Shown: in pieces, positions 23,060 through 33,762 of the stretch
Layout of the letters: each line of letters opens with the position of its first letter
How positions within the stretch are numbered: the first letter of the stretch is position 1
Source: Pelargonium x hortorum
Lineage: Eukaryota > Streptophyta > Magnoliopsida > Geraniales > Geraniaceae
Direction of reading: 5' to 3'
Assembly: GCA_036897525.1 (NCBI GenBank)
Contig: JAYMTJ010000017.1
Location: forward strand, 83,411 to 147,410
DNA: 64,000 bases
The notes under the pieces: generated by a model
Database searches by the model: none
Told to the model about the DNA's origin: nothing
The model's input: the letters and a program-made list of their open reading frames with translations, nothing else
Position numbers and translations under genes: made by a program

Positions 23060-23170
23060 AAACCCAATACTTATTCTTTTTTCTGAGCTATAGCCTCATT
23101 CTTCTAACCTGTACTACTTATTGTAGCTGCTGTATTCCCTATCTTATTACCTAGATTTGCCCTACTCATT
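23060..23170 (-). repeat. Lys-rich repeat-family fragment
   Basis: Minus-strand reading gives G-N-K-I-G-N-T-A-A-T-I-S-S-T-G, a TAG, then K-N-E-A-I-A-Q-K-K-E. The S-T-G and A-I-A blocks match other copies. It is broken by a stop. Confidence 0.3.
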
Positions 23171-23289
23171 AAGATTAAGAAACTCCTTCCAACCAACTAG
23201 AGAAAGATACTTGCCTTGTGACACTTACTAAATCTAATAGGATTTGATCCTGTTAGGAGTTCTTATAGTCTGACCTGTTAAGGGTTAGG

Positions 23290-23500
23290 AGTTGCCTTTA
23301 TCTAAACAGGTAAGAAAGCCAAAACCCATACAGTAAGATATAAGTACAAAGGTATATTATTTGAGTCTTTCAAGCCGGACTAAGAGCTAAGACAGAACTC
23401 AAACAAGCTTTAGTTTGAAGGCTTTAAACCGGAACACAGAAACACCAATAAGAAGATAGGTCTCGCTCTAAAGAAAGGTATGAAAGGAAGTAAGTCAATA
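23290..23500 (+). repeat. Lys-rich repeat-family region, degenerate
   Basis: Purine-rich stretch with AAGAAAGG(T) and GGTAAGAAAGCC blocks and a GGTCTCGCTCTAAAGAAAGGT core near its end. No frame stays open. It begins the dense 23.3-25.0 kb cluster. Confidence 0.3.
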
Positions 23501-23548
23501 AGCAGAGATTAGAACCTGTATCTTACTCCGTTACTGTACTCCGGTTAA
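23501..23548 (-). repeat. tRNA 3'-half-like motif
   Basis: Minus strand: CCGGAGTACAGTAACGGAG, TAAGATAC, AGGTTCTAATCTC. The TACAGTAAC...GGTTCTAATC core recurs at 24381 (minus) and 39611 (plus). Confidence 0.45.
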
Positions 23549-23578
23549 GGCGTTTTTAAGGGTATCCTATACCTGTAA

Positions 23579-23806
23579 ATGAAGTCAAGTGAAAGTCAAA
23601 GAAGTTCTGTTTTTCCAGTTGTTGGTTATAGTGTAAGGTTAACTAAACGAAGACTATTAAGCATTAACATTCCTCCGTACCCTTCGGTCGGTAACAAGGA
23701 CTTACCCATTCTCCACAATAGACAAGCAAGCTTGCCTCTTTTTAAGAGCAAAAGCAACAAGAGACAAGCTCTTGCCTTAAGAACTAGTACTATCTATACT
23801 TTCTAA
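23579..23806 (+). CDS. Hypothetical 75-codon frame sharing its start with the 24577 frame
   Basis: Starts at ATG. The DNA CCTGTAAATGAAGTCAAG across the start is nearly repeated at the start of the 24577 frame 1 kb downstream, so both begin M-K-S-S-(E/Q)-S. After that the two differ: this one is Ser/Arg/Leu-rich, carries a HindIII-type palindrome in frame (Q-A-S-L-P) and shows no domain or membrane segment. The shared leader is the only argument for reality. It may equally be a duplicated non-coding block. No ribosome binding site is visible. Confidence 0.18.
   Translation: MKSSESQRSSVFPVVGYSVRLTKRRLLSINIPPYPSVGNKDLPILHNRQASLPLFKSKSNKRQALALRTSTIYTF
23721..23737. repeat. HindIII-type palindrome, copy 3
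   Basis: GACAAGCAAGCTTGCCT. The preceding CACAATA is shared with the copy at 24499, so similarity extends beyond the palindrome to about 23 bases. Confidence 0.7.
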
Positions 23807-23820
23807 TAATCAAAACTCCT

Positions 23821-23985
23821 ATATACTAGAATGACTTGAAAGACTTTAGATAGTACACTAGCTACACTAAGTACAGGCTGCAATAAGACCTATAAGAGTC
23901 TCGCTGCAGGTATTATGAAGAAGAGAGGTCTAACTCATAAGAAGAGTACAACATTCCTGAAGTTTAAGCAGCCAGGTAAGTATTA
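23821..23985 (+). pseudogene. Lys-rich repeat-family copy
   Basis: Contains A-A-G-I-M-K-K-R-G-L-T-H-K-K-S-T in an open stretch ending at a TAA near 23985. The ACTCATAAGAAGAGTACA block recurs at 24891 and, with changes, at 24961. No convincing start: an ATG occurs only mid-way (about 23918). Confidence 0.33.
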
Positions 23986-24059
23986 AACTAAAGAGTTGCT
24001 TTTGTGTTCCCCTGTTTCCAGTTTTGAGTCTTATAAAGGGCAAACCCTAACTAGTAGTA

Positions 24060-24111
24060 GTCTTTTGGATCAATTGTAATTACAAGTTGAACTAATTGGT
24101 TGGGAATTCTA
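24060..24111 (+). repeat. Diverged dispersed repeat 3, copy B
   Basis: Partner of 20635-20700: TCTTTTGGATCAA, GTAATTACAAGTTGAACTA and GGTTGGGAATTCT. It continues directly into the Lys-rich frame. Confidence 0.75.
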
Positions 24112-24365
24112 ATAAGAAATTAAGGAAAGCACGGTGCTTCAAGAGCTTTCTGAGGGCTAAAAAGAAAGCAGCTTTAATAGGTATAAAGAATCAGAGTATG
24201 AAACAAGTTATGAATAAGAGTAAGAAAGCAGCAAGTAAGCAGGGTATTATAGGTCAAAGTCAAGCTATCGAGACAAAGAAAAGAAGGTTACAGAATATAA
24301 GAATAGCTATGACTAAGATAGAGATCCAAAGTCTAGCGCTGAAAAGTATAGAAAGAAAGGTTTGA
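24096..24365 (+). CDS. Lys-rich repeat-family open frame, 89 codons, translation doubtful
   Basis: The longest plus-strand member of the family. The frame opens at TTG inside dispersed repeat 3, so the true start is uncertain; the first ATG (M-K-Q) is about a third of the way in. About a quarter of residues are Lys or Arg. It has A-K-K-K-A-A near residue 25, S-K-K-A-A-S-K-Q-G-I-I-G in the middle and I-R-I-A-M-T-K-I-E-I-Q-S near the end. That last block is related to the 19.1 kb minus-strand frame at DNA level. There is no signal peptide or known fold. It could be a remnant of a basic repetitive protein gene or a purine-rich DNA repeat. Confidence 0.22.
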   Translation: MVGNSNKKLRKARCFKSFLRAKKKAALIGIKNQSMKQVMNKSKKAASKQGIIGQSQAIETKKRRLQNIRIAMTKIEIQSLALKSIERKV

Positions 24366-24380
24366 GGGTTAAGAAGAAGT

Positions 24381-24416
24381 GTTATGGGATTAGAACCCCT
24401 TGGAGTTACTGTATTC
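24381..24416 (-). repeat. tRNA 3'-half-like motif
   Basis: Minus strand: GAATACAGTAACTCC, AAGGGGTTCTAATCCC. It shares TACAGTAAC and GGTTCTAATC with the copies at 23501 and 39611. Confidence 0.45.
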
Positions 24417-24462
24417 TGCAAACTAAAGATTGCCTAGGTTTCCGGTTTAAAGGGAATTAGTA

Positions 24463-24479
24463 TAGGGGAGTTTGACAGG
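24463..24479 (+). repeat. TAGGGGAGTTTGACAGG repeat, copy 2
   Basis: Matches 19724-19739 over 16-17 bases, with unrelated flanks. Confidence 0.6.
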
Positions 24480-24498
24480 GCCTTACAACAACACAATA

Positions 24499-24515
24499 GA
24501 CAAGCAAGCTTGCCT
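24499..24515. repeat. HindIII-type palindrome, copy 4
   Basis: GACAAGCAAGCTTGCCT, identical to copy 3, with the same CACAATA before it. Confidence 0.7.
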
Positions 24516-24576
24516 TTGTTTCTAGGTTTCAGATTCCAGAGAGTAAGTTAGTTAGGGGCTAAGGGCTTTCCTGTAA

Positions 24577-24762
24577 ATGAAGTCAAGCCAAAGTATAGCC
24601 CCAGCGACAGGTAGTAAGAAAGCAGGGATAGAGAAGAAAAGTACAGGTATTCTCAGGAAAGGTATTAAGACTGAGGGGAGGAGAAGTCAGGGTATGCATA
24701 TACGTCTAGGTAAGAAGAGTCTTATATCTCTGAAGAAAAGAGGCGTGGGTATTAAGGTCTAA
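24577..24762 (+). CDS. Lys-rich repeat-family open frame, 61 codons, ATG start
   Basis: Starts at a true ATG and is open to a TAA. It reads M-K-S-S-Q-S-I-A-P-A-T-G, then K-K-A-G-I-E-K-K-S-T-G-I and K-G-I-K-T-E-G. It is strongly basic with no hydrophobic segment and no cysteine. The start region is duplicated at 23579. This is the best candidate for a translated member of the family because it combines an ATG, family blocks and no internal stop. The length fits chance for an A/G-rich stretch, and no ribosome binding site or promoter is evident. Confidence 0.25.
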   Translation: MKSSQSIAPATGSKKAGIEKKSTGILRKGIKTEGRRSQGMHIRLGKKSLISLKKRGVGIKV

Positions 24763-24779
24763 CTTGTTAGACAAGCTGT

Positions 24780-24880
24780 GCAGAAGAGTGTGAAATAAGG
24801 TATTTCAAAAGTATAATAGCTAAGAAGACTAGTAAGATAGAAAAGAAAGTCCTTCCCTTTTTAGGTAAGATAACTCCCGG
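24780..24880 (+). pseudogene. Lys-rich repeat-family fragment, frameshifted
   Basis: S-I-I-A-K-K-T-S-K-I-E-K-K-V is readable and ends at TGA near 24880. The preceding GGTATTTCAAAAG piece is in another frame. It is the linker between the 24577 frame and the next fragment. Confidence 0.28.
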
Positions 24881-25036
24881 CTGAAGAAGAAGACTCATAA
24901 GATAAGTACAGATTATAAGAAAGCTAGGATCCGTAAGACAGTTATTATCAAGAAAGGTCAAACTCATAATAAGATACAGATTCCAGAAAAAGTAGGCCAG
25001 TATAGCGACAAAAGTCTTAAACTGCTTTTTCCCTAG
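24881..25036 (+). pseudogene. Lys-rich repeat-family open frame, no ATG
   Basis: Fifty-one codons from a CTG to TAG. K-K-K-T-H-K-I-S-T-D-Y-K-K-A is followed by R-K-T-V-I-I-K-K-G-Q-T-H-N-K-I-Q-I-P. The THK and KKG...TH-NK blocks give an internal repeat of about 22-24 codons. This is the clearest case of repetition within one copy. There is no start codon other than CTG. Confidence 0.3.
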
Positions 25037-25039
25037 TAA

Positions 25040-25965
25040 GACCCATCCAAGTTAAGTCATTTTGAGGGCTTTCCCTAAATTACTACAAATCTCTTTCATT
25101 TGTTAAGTTAAGGAGTGAGATCAAATACATAAAGAGGTTTGTAATATTCCCCCTCTAGCTAACTGGCTTTAGTCTTTCTATTTTTATCCATTTCTTACCA
25201 AGCCTATCAAAGTTCACGTTTTTTTTTGACTTTACTCTGTACCTTAAAGAAAGGGGAGCCCTCTCGATATCTGTATTGGCTTTAAAACCTCTTCTATAAA
25301 TAGAACCCAGTTGTAGAATTTCCTTAAAAAGACCTTATTAAAATGCAAACTCATATAGTTGTTATAGGAAGACTCCTCTTTAGTGATCTACACTTATATG
25401 GATTGGCTTGGAAACTCAAGATAGCAAAGCTTCCATTCTAACTAAGCAAAGAAAACTCTAGCTTTTATTTATTCAATTAATAATAATAATAGCAGTCTTT
25501 CTTATAGCTTCGGATTGTTAACGCAAAAGCGTAGCCCAAGTTTCTTTCGAAGGTGCTCCTATACTTTAGTGTCAGTTATAGCTTTAATGTATGTAGATTT
25601 TACAGGAAACCCAGCTTTCTTTAATCAAATGCAAAAGTTTCTATCTAAAAAGCACCTATTAAGCGGGTCATTTCAGGCTTTTAGAGCCCGTTTTCAAGAT
25701 GTTTTAGTATACCCTGCACCCTTCTTAAAAAATCCGCGGGTATAGTAAATTCCCAGCGTTTTTAAAATTACAATAATGTATTCTATATTCTAGAATTCTG
25801 TATTGTGTTATAGTGTGTATTACTTGTTGTATGACTAAATAGAATATTGTTGTTTAATGGTAATAGATTGTTATAGTATATTCCTAAGCTAAAGCTTTAG
25901 TTTATTTACTTACGTTTCTCAGAGAGAGGCCTTTTCCCCTAGCTAGACTCTGTATGTATCTTTAT
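25040..25965. other. Gene-free spacer
   Basis: AT-rich spacer. The frame at 25515-25745 begins at TTG, has one weak hydrophobic stretch near residues 18-30 and no recognisable domain; not called. Confidence 0.5.
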
Positions 25966-25969
25966 TCTT

Positions 25970-26100
25970 ACTAATAGCTATTCTATTGTATTCTATTCTT
26001 AATATCTAGACTTCTTTCTCTTAACAGCTATACTCCTACGGGCTATAACCCTTCTAGAGTGTTATGAGTTCTACTCGTCTTATTTTTAATTAAAAAGATC
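25970..26100 (-). repeat. Lys/Arg-rich repeat-family copy, frameshifted
   Basis: Minus strand: K-T-S-R-T-H-N-T-L-E-G in one frame, then V-I-A-R-R-S-I-A-V-K-R-K-K-S in the next. Family-like content persists across the frameshift, which supports descent from a coding-like repeat or at least a conserved DNA repeat. Confidence 0.32.
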
Positions 26101-26329
26101 TCTTATATAGTAATAGTAATAAAGTTTCTTAGGTCTAGCAATTATAAGGTTATTACCAGTAACCTACAGGAAAAGAGAACCTCTTGCACTTGACTTTAGT
26201 GGAAAACCGGATACAGCCAAAACAGAATTCTTTATTGTAAAAGCACTTCCCTTAAAATACCTCTTAATTCAAAAGACTAGAAAACTCGAAAGAAGACTTC
26301 CTTTACTTAATTCCAAAAGAACCGCTAGG

Positions 26330-26405
26330 AGCTATTCTTAATTAATTGTTATGGGACTTCTTGTTCTTGCAGCTATTGTAGTTGTAGCTAGTATTAATTA
26401 GTATT
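26330..26405 (-). repeat. Repeat-family fragment (LATTTIAARTRSP block)
   Basis: Minus strand reads L-A-T-T-T-I-A-A-R-T-R-S-P. This matches S-T-T-G-I-A-A-K-T-R-T-A at 4.2 kb at both peptide and DNA level. Broken by stops on both sides. Confidence 0.35.
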
Positions 26406-26569
26406 ATATATATGTATTGGATTATAAGTATTTCCTATAGTAGAATAATCTACAGTTCTTATAGTTACAAAAGATAGGACTAGTTCTTGAAGTATATCCC
26501 TAATTATTATTATTATGTAGAGGATATAACCTTAGGAAAGTATTGAGTACATCCAATCCATCTGACTTG

Positions 26570-26650
26570 TAGCATAGCGAAGGGAGGGATTGTTATATAG
26601 TTTAATGAAATATATCTACATACCTTACAACTACCAACTTCTTACGACCT
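26570..26650. repeat. GGTTAATGCAAG / ATACCTTA repeat, copy C
   Basis: TGTAGCATAGCGAAGGGAGG, TTTAATG, then ACATACC, TTACAACTACCAACTTC. It aligns with copy B (TGTAGCTTTGCGGAGGAAGG, TTAATG, ACATACTTACGTTATAACCAAC) and so bridges the two sub-families. Confidence 0.5.
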
Positions 26651-26659
26651 CTTTACGTA

Positions 26660-29600
26660 TTATACTTTAATATCCTGTCTAGTTTAGGCGAATCTCTAAG
26701 AAGAGAATATTTGAAAAACAAGAGAAGAACCCCTCCTGCGAATACCTAAAGCCTCTCAACAATTTCTACCTTGACCTAAACAGCCTAGTTTAACACCCTA
26801 AATTAAATACAACTCAAACATAAAAAGTGTAATTCCCCTTCTTTTTTCTATCCCCATTTTAGACCTGGAACTGAGAAAAGATTAAGAGACCCCTTTTCTT
26901 TCTATGATTTTCCTTAACAAGTTTTTCTCTTATGACTCAGCAGTAGCTAAAACATCTTTCTTTATATACCGGCTTTGATACTTTTTTTAATTTAAGGTTT
27001 GAGAGCAGAAACAGAAGCTTATCACTACCCTATCTATATATGATATGTTATCTTTTCAAAAGGTTAAAGCAGAAGCTAGCTTGCCCATAACATAAAATTT
27101 CTAGAGATTCTAATTTTACAGGGGAAGCTAAGCAAGAGATTCCCACTTAACTTATACTTTTAACTAAGAGTTAAGACTGGCTTTAGCTTGAAAACCTATA
27201 TAACTCTACACCTCATTTGTTCCGCTTAGTAAGGTAAGTAAAGAGGGGGGCGCCTGTCAGGAATTCCTTACTTCTGACACTTAGTTTGTGTATATTCTTG
27301 TTTATGAATCTATAAGGTTTTCACGACTTTCCTAACGTATTTTTTATTCCGAAACCTGTTTGGATTTGAAGGGTCTGGTCTGGATCTAATTTAATTGTGA
27401 GGATAACCCGTATCTCCAGAAAAGAAAACTGTCTATACTATCTTTATACTCCCAATTCCTTTATTATCATTAACTGAAACTAAAAATTTGAGGAATTAAA
27501 GGATGCTCTCTGACCTAAAAAAGCAATAAAAAGAAAAGGAAGTACTACAAAACTTTCTATATTTTACTAAATTGCTAGTTTGAACTGTCCTAATAATCAC
27601 GAACATAAGTAAAACGCGGATCGCTAAGTACTGAAAGCACTAAACAAAGCAATCTTTATTAATAAGCTTTAAGGAAAAGTTCCGGATATCAAAGAACCTA
27701 AATGAAATCCCTTTCGCGTAAAAATTCTATTTTACTGCTAAGTCCCTTATGCTAGGAAAGCCTTGCTACTCTTATCTATTTTTTCTAAATTTCTCGGATA
27801 TGCTGTACCTGAAACAGAACAGATAAAGTAAACCAAACTGAGATTAGCGCCCTCTTTATTATAGGCTACGCGTTACAGAGAAACACCCCTCCTTAATTTC
27901 TATATTTCAGTGCTGGCAATCCCTCAGGAATATGTGAAACTTCCACCTTTTCCCAAATTACAGATCCTTTTCGTTCTTGTACAGAGAGTAATAAGTTATT
28001 ATCTTGGAATTTCACTTAAGGTAATCCCTTAATAAAAGCAAAAAAGAAGGGTTCCTATGCAGGGTGAGACAAATTGTTTGTCCAAGAGAAAGAATCTGGG
28101 ATTCCTTTAAAGAAGTTTGAGAGGGTAATAAAAGGAGCATCTTTTAAAGGTTTATCTTTATTACTATTCAATAGATTGGATTCTTGTCTTCATTCTTTGT
28201 AGTTTTTTATACAAACCAAAGTGGAGCCCTATAAGTAAGATCAGTCTTTAAAAAACTTTCTACTACCAAGAGTAGACTACCTACAGGTTTTCTTTTTTAT
28301 ATAAGCGCTTCGATGTGCCTTTATTTTGACTATCCAGGAAGTCTAGCTTACCCCTAAAAAGAGAAACTATCCTGCATCTAAAGATGCCCTCCCCGCTTTC
28401 TTTTGAGACCAGTAAAGAAAGATATTCGTTGACGGAAGTATTTAAGACAAAATCGAATAACAAAACGCAAAATTTTAAGGATCCTCTTGCCCGAGCATGC
28501 CTTGGCTTTTTAGTATTCCTTTCATTAGTGACAACTAGGCATAAATACATTGCAACCCGTTCTTGATTTAATTCTTGTTTTCGAACCCCTACAATTTTTT
28601 AACATTTAGAACATCCCTGGACCCAACCTATACTGGAGAGTGAGCGCCTATCCGAAAAGAGTCCTTCAATATATAAAGAATATTTTCTTAGTCTTAATCA
28701 TACTATATATAAAAGGAATTTCTTTCATAAGCATAGATACTCATAGTACTTAACTTATGAAGAGGCTGGCCTTTCTCATGTCATGTATTGGAGGGCTCTG
28801 GCTGAGTAAGATTTCTATTTTATGTCAAGACTTTATAAATAAAGAAAGGGTTCTTTCATCAGATAAGTATTTACGAAATAGTTAAATTGCCCGTTGTTAC
28901 TTTTAGTATGCTGTCTTTTCGAAAAGCGACTGCTATGGGAGTTCATACAAAACCGAGTGAGGCTCTTGTATTTCTGTTTTATTACCATAGAGACTGGAAT
29001 TCCTCAGCTGGATATCTCGTCGTATCCTCTCTCAGTAAGCACCCTTGAAATCTGATATTAACCCCTGAGCTTTTGCAGAATTATCCCTTTGTAGGTAATT
29101 CTAATCTCAGTAAGAATTCTATGTAGATTAGTTTTACTAGATATTTCGGCTTTCTAGTCCCAAATTAAAGTCTCTTAAAGGTAAATAGAAAACACAAGGG
29201 ATAGATGCTATTGGCAGTTTGCCTAGTTCGCTTATCTTCTTTTTGTTTCTTATAAGGCATTACGAGAGCGTTTCTCTCCCCCTTTCATAACTTCTCAAGA
29301 GTAACCCGAAAAGGGGGTTATACATATATTCCGAATCTTTTAAATAAAAGACTTCCAGACTTACTGCGTTTTCTACTAGAGTTCCTTTGTGAAAGTAAGA
29401 ACAGAAATGTCGAGGAATTTTACTACATAACATATCAAATAAAAGGTCAAAAGTTGTTATACTTAACTAGAAACCTTGTGATCGAGTCTACAAAAAAGTC
29501 AGAGCCAAATTTCTTATGCTTAGTAGATGACCTTACTTGGAAATTCTTGTCTAGAGATATGTTTAGGCGCCAAACGAAAGTATATAAGTAGTTACACTCA

Positions 29601-30285
29601 AACCAGGATTCTTTTTAAATTAATGCCAATCCCTTAACTTTTCAATTGAATTTGTCAAAATGAGTAACAAAATTCTATATTATAAAGATAAATACAACTC
29701 CCCCTCAAGAAAAAGGGGATATTATTTAGTAGATTTTTTTAGACGTCTTAGACTAAAGAAAATAGAAGTTTAATCCTTGACCTCTAAATTAGAGTCTCAA
29801 GGTTTCCTCTAAGTCATTTGTGTTGTAGTTGACTCTCCCTAAAAAAAAATGACGTGGGGCATAGGCACTTGTGTTGTTTTCTTTAAATAAAAGTGTTAGT
29901 ATCTTAGTCTTAAGGACCCCGAATCTCTTATTCGCACAAGCTCGAAAACTTTATTACTATAGCAGGCATAGGTCCTTGTTTAACCCCTAAGTTCCAGCAA
30001 ATTTAACACTTAAGCAGGAGTCTCTGGATCTTTTTTTGAAGCAGATTGATTGTCTACTTGCTTTTCTGTGTTCAAGGGTGAAAGGATACTACTCTTTTAT
30101 TTAACTAAAGCGGTTTCAATTAATAAGTTTGTATTTGTAATGGAATAATAGAGATGATTAGTAGTTTTGTTTTATAGATTGTCTTGGTTGTTAAGGTAAG
30201 GAGTATTCCTCCACTGTTTTTATTTTAAATCGAAAAAACAGGATACACACCTTAGAGGAGAGGAGAATAGATGAGTCCTGTAGCT
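26660..30285. other. Gene-free spacer
   Basis: No recognisable gene. Overlapping opposed frames at 28281-28550 (minus) and 28384-28566 (plus) share the same DNA and show no motifs; they are not called. A TTCGAACCCC motif near 28580 looks like a reverse T loop but has no stem. Confidence 0.55.
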
Positions 30286-30340
30286 TTGCGGAGGAAGGTT
30301 AATGCAAGTGGTCTAGTACATACTTACGTTATAACCAACT
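30286..30340. repeat. GGTTAATGCAAG repeat, copy B
   Basis: GCGGAGGAAGG, TTAATGCAAGT, ACATACTTACGTTATAACCAAC. Closest partner of 22828-22890. Confidence 0.7.
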
Positions 30341-30996
30341 TAAAAATGACTTTCTTATTTTCCATTTAACTAATAAACATTGGATTTACCATATTTTAAG
30401 TTTAACAAGGTTCCTGAAGCGCGGAGTTTGCATAAAAGGAAAAGTTTCCCTATTCATAAAATTGTAAATTGGAGGAGCTCCGGGATTGGAAGTATGACCA
30501 CGCCTCAGGTTCAATTCTTCTTGCTTTAGGAGTTTAGATTATCCTCTCAGAATATATTATTCCAAAATTGATGGTTTTAGTAATTAGAATTAAATAGTCC
30601 CGGGTTGAGTTTTTTTTATTCTAAATGTAGTAAAATGTAGGTTTTCTCCGTTTCCTTTGTAAGAAGTTGATAAAAGGGTATTCCAGTTTTCACATGTACT
30701 TAGTTTTAATTTAATATTAAATGTGGTTTATTTCAGTATAGAAAATCCATAGAATTTTGAGTATGATTCTTATATATATTCTCAATCACCGGATCTTCTC
30801 TCATCTCTAAGATTCTGATAAAGCCCCAAGACAGCCTTAGTTCTGTCATGTATCTAATCAAGTTTATTAACTTGTGTGTTTTTAGTTTATGAAGTACGAC
30901 AAAAAAACAATAGCTCTAAGTAGTCATTACAGCTTTTTTATAGAAACTTGGAAAGTTCTAGTCAAGGCATAGCGAGATTGGAAAAAATACAAGAGG

Positions 30997-31014
30997 CATT
31001 CGTTCATTCGTTCG
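30997..31014. repeat. Octamer tandem repeat, CATTCGTT x2
   Basis: Two full CATTCGTT units plus a partial third. Microsatellite-like. Confidence 0.7.
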
Positions 31015-32385
31015 TATATAAGAAGTATTGAGTGGACGGCACCTTAGGAGGGGGGAAACCCCTCCTTAATTTAAGTAAGCAAGGCAGGACTTTACCCTAC
31101 TAAGACTGACTTAGGATTACAGTGTTCTGAATGGAGGATTTCTTAGTTAGTAAAGAAAGTTTTGGTGACTGAGGAAGTACACTCGGTTTAGGGAATTGAG
31201 CGGAGGAGAAAGACCCGTCTAGTGCCAACAGCTTAAAGTCCTCGGATTAGCCCACAAGCAAGTGTATTTCCAGGAAAGCGGATGTACCAGATTTGCTTAA
31301 TTCCTTATCGATTGATTCCAAGGAGATATACCCGATTCCTTATTTTGTTAATTCCTTTCAAGTTGAGGTTGTATTTATTACTATAATCTTTTGAGTAGTC
31401 TATAGGAGCTTATCACCAGCATAAAGTTTAGCCATTTTAGTCCAATTCTATTTTATAAGCAATAACTGCTAGGAGACTCTCAGCTTGTATATTCTCCTTA
31501 GGCCCGAGAAAGGCTAATGTAAAAGACACTAAACGGCGTCTACCAAATAAACGGAAACTATTTAGTTCCCAAAGTACTCCTTGTGTTTGTTTTACCTCAT
31601 TTCTAACTCTCTGGACCCGCTACTGTGTATACAATTCTTTCTTACGGGGTTCCCGAGAGATATAAGTCCTATAAAGCTAGCAAAAAGACCCAGTAAAATG
31701 ACAAACTTAGGACTTGAAATTGAAAGGGCTGGGCATTCCGATGAGGTAAGTTCATTAAGACTGTGTAATTTATAGACAAGGCTTTTAAGGTTAAAGTCTA
31801 GTTTTTATACTACGTAGGTTTTCCAAACCCACTATGTCTACCCAAGTTTTAGAATCTAGTAAAGTGCGGGAAAGAATATATCTATATCTGGAATATCTCT
31901 TGTAGTTATGGTACCCTTGAAAAGAATAGAAATTAATAGGCAATATGCAATATATAGCACTTAACAACTAGAATTCTTTCTCCCAAAACACGGAAAACTG
32001 CTAACTCTTTAACTTGACTTCATTACTGTCTTTAACTCAATTTCCCTAACTATTCCCTAAATCTTAATTCTTTATAACTATCCGGAACCTAAAATGACTA
32101 AGATGAAATCCAAATAAGCCCCAAATTAGTGCCGAGTTTACTACTCAGGAAGAAAGCGCTCGGTTTACACCACCTTTTGAGCCCCTGCTCAGGATACTCT
32201 ATATACTATCAAATAAACTAAAATAACTATCAAGTAGAACATGAAGGGGAAACTCATTAAAAGCCCTGAGACTCGAAATAAAGTTTATTTGTTAAGGAGA
32301 ATTCCCTCAAGCTCTCTGAATATAGAATATACTCATTTACTCATGTCTCTATCTATTAACGAATAAGGAAGAACTAAGAGCTACT

Positions 32386-32398
32386 AGCAAGCTTGCCT
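32386..32398. repeat. HindIII-type palindrome, copy 5
   Basis: AGCAAGCTTGCCT. Core GCAAGCTTGC intact, outside the main 21-24.5 kb cluster. Confidence 0.65.
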
Positions 32399-33762
32399 AA
32401 ACTATCTATTCTAAAGGACTCTACTTTTCAAATGTAGAATCTGTATTATCTTCCTTTAGCACGACTGGCTTAGGCCTTTTCCCAGAGGAAGGTGTTCTCC
32501 ACTAGTACCCAAACTATCTAATCTATCAAGAAAGTCTTAGGACTATACTCAACAAAGAATACTGGAATAATATCTAAGACTCCTGAACCTACACAGAAGA
32601 ATACAAACTCTCTAACTCTAAATCCCGATTAGATCTAAAACAAACAAATAGAATGTTAGGAAGATAAGAAAAAAACCCTCTCTTTTAGGGAAAAGACTCC
32701 CTTCGCTTACCCCTTTAGATATAGACTACCTTAGACTCGACTTAACTTTATTTAAACTACGGTTTTGTAAAAATTTGTATTCTCCTAGATCGGTTAAAGG
32801 ACTCCTTCTAAAACTCCTTACCCAAGTACTTGGCCTCATGATATCATTAAGAAATTACTTTGACTTCAATTATTTATTGTATTCGGCAAAGTTCTTATAA
32901 ACCGGACATATTTAGCATACAATTAGGATACAAAAGTCTCTTAATACCTAATACCGCTCTAAGCTGAATAAATGCAATAATATCAAATCCAATCAAATAC
33001 TCGGGGATTTTCTTTTTACTTAGTCCTAACTTCGATCCTTACACTAAAAGCGGGCCGCTAGAGGAATGTCCTTTATATGTGTATAATATCTAAATACCAA
33101 GCAAAGATACGGGTTGTCGTTCTTTAGACTCGATTCGGAAACTCCGGATAGGCTTGTATATCTCTTCTTCAGTGCAGTAAACAGAAAGAAACCCTTTTAT
33201 ATTAAGCAGCGGGTTTAATGCTATGACAAGCCCGAGATTCTAGACTAGAGCTGTAGTAAAATCGCTCGCACTGAGTTTTATCTTCTTTCATAGTAAGTAA
33301 TAGAGTAATACTGCTTACTTTTTTTTGCTCAAAATACCAACCAATTCTTTATACATACCTTACCTTAAAAGTTTAGTTTATACTACCCCTCAAATAAAAA
33401 GGAGTCCTTATATTATAGAGTTGTATCAAATGTGGATTGTACGACTTGAACCACGGCACTCGATAAATGCGAATAGGATTAAAATTTATTTATTAGGTAG
33501 GTATCGTCATAGACAATCTTTCCAGCACCCGGACTTATTTAAAGTTTTATTAAAAAATTAACAAATATAAAGAAAATATAGGTTAAGGTTGAACGAGAAA
33601 AAACGCACGAAACTCGAAAAACAAATCCATAAGTTTAGGCCGCGGAAATGGGCTTACATCAGTTTTTTTGCAGCTATTATAATCAAGAGTCCCATGGGAT
33701 TAAAAAAGCCCCTTTTAGTTGTGTTAACCCTTATGAGTGAGTGCCCCTTCGACCCGGTAAAA

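Noticed and set aside
28281-28566. Opposed overlapping frames on both strands
   Set aside because: Open on both strands over the same DNA with no motif in either; most likely one low-stop stretch.
30997-31014. Short tandem units considered as a CRISPR or satellite array
   Set aside because: Only two to three units of 8 bases without spacers; a simple microsatellite.
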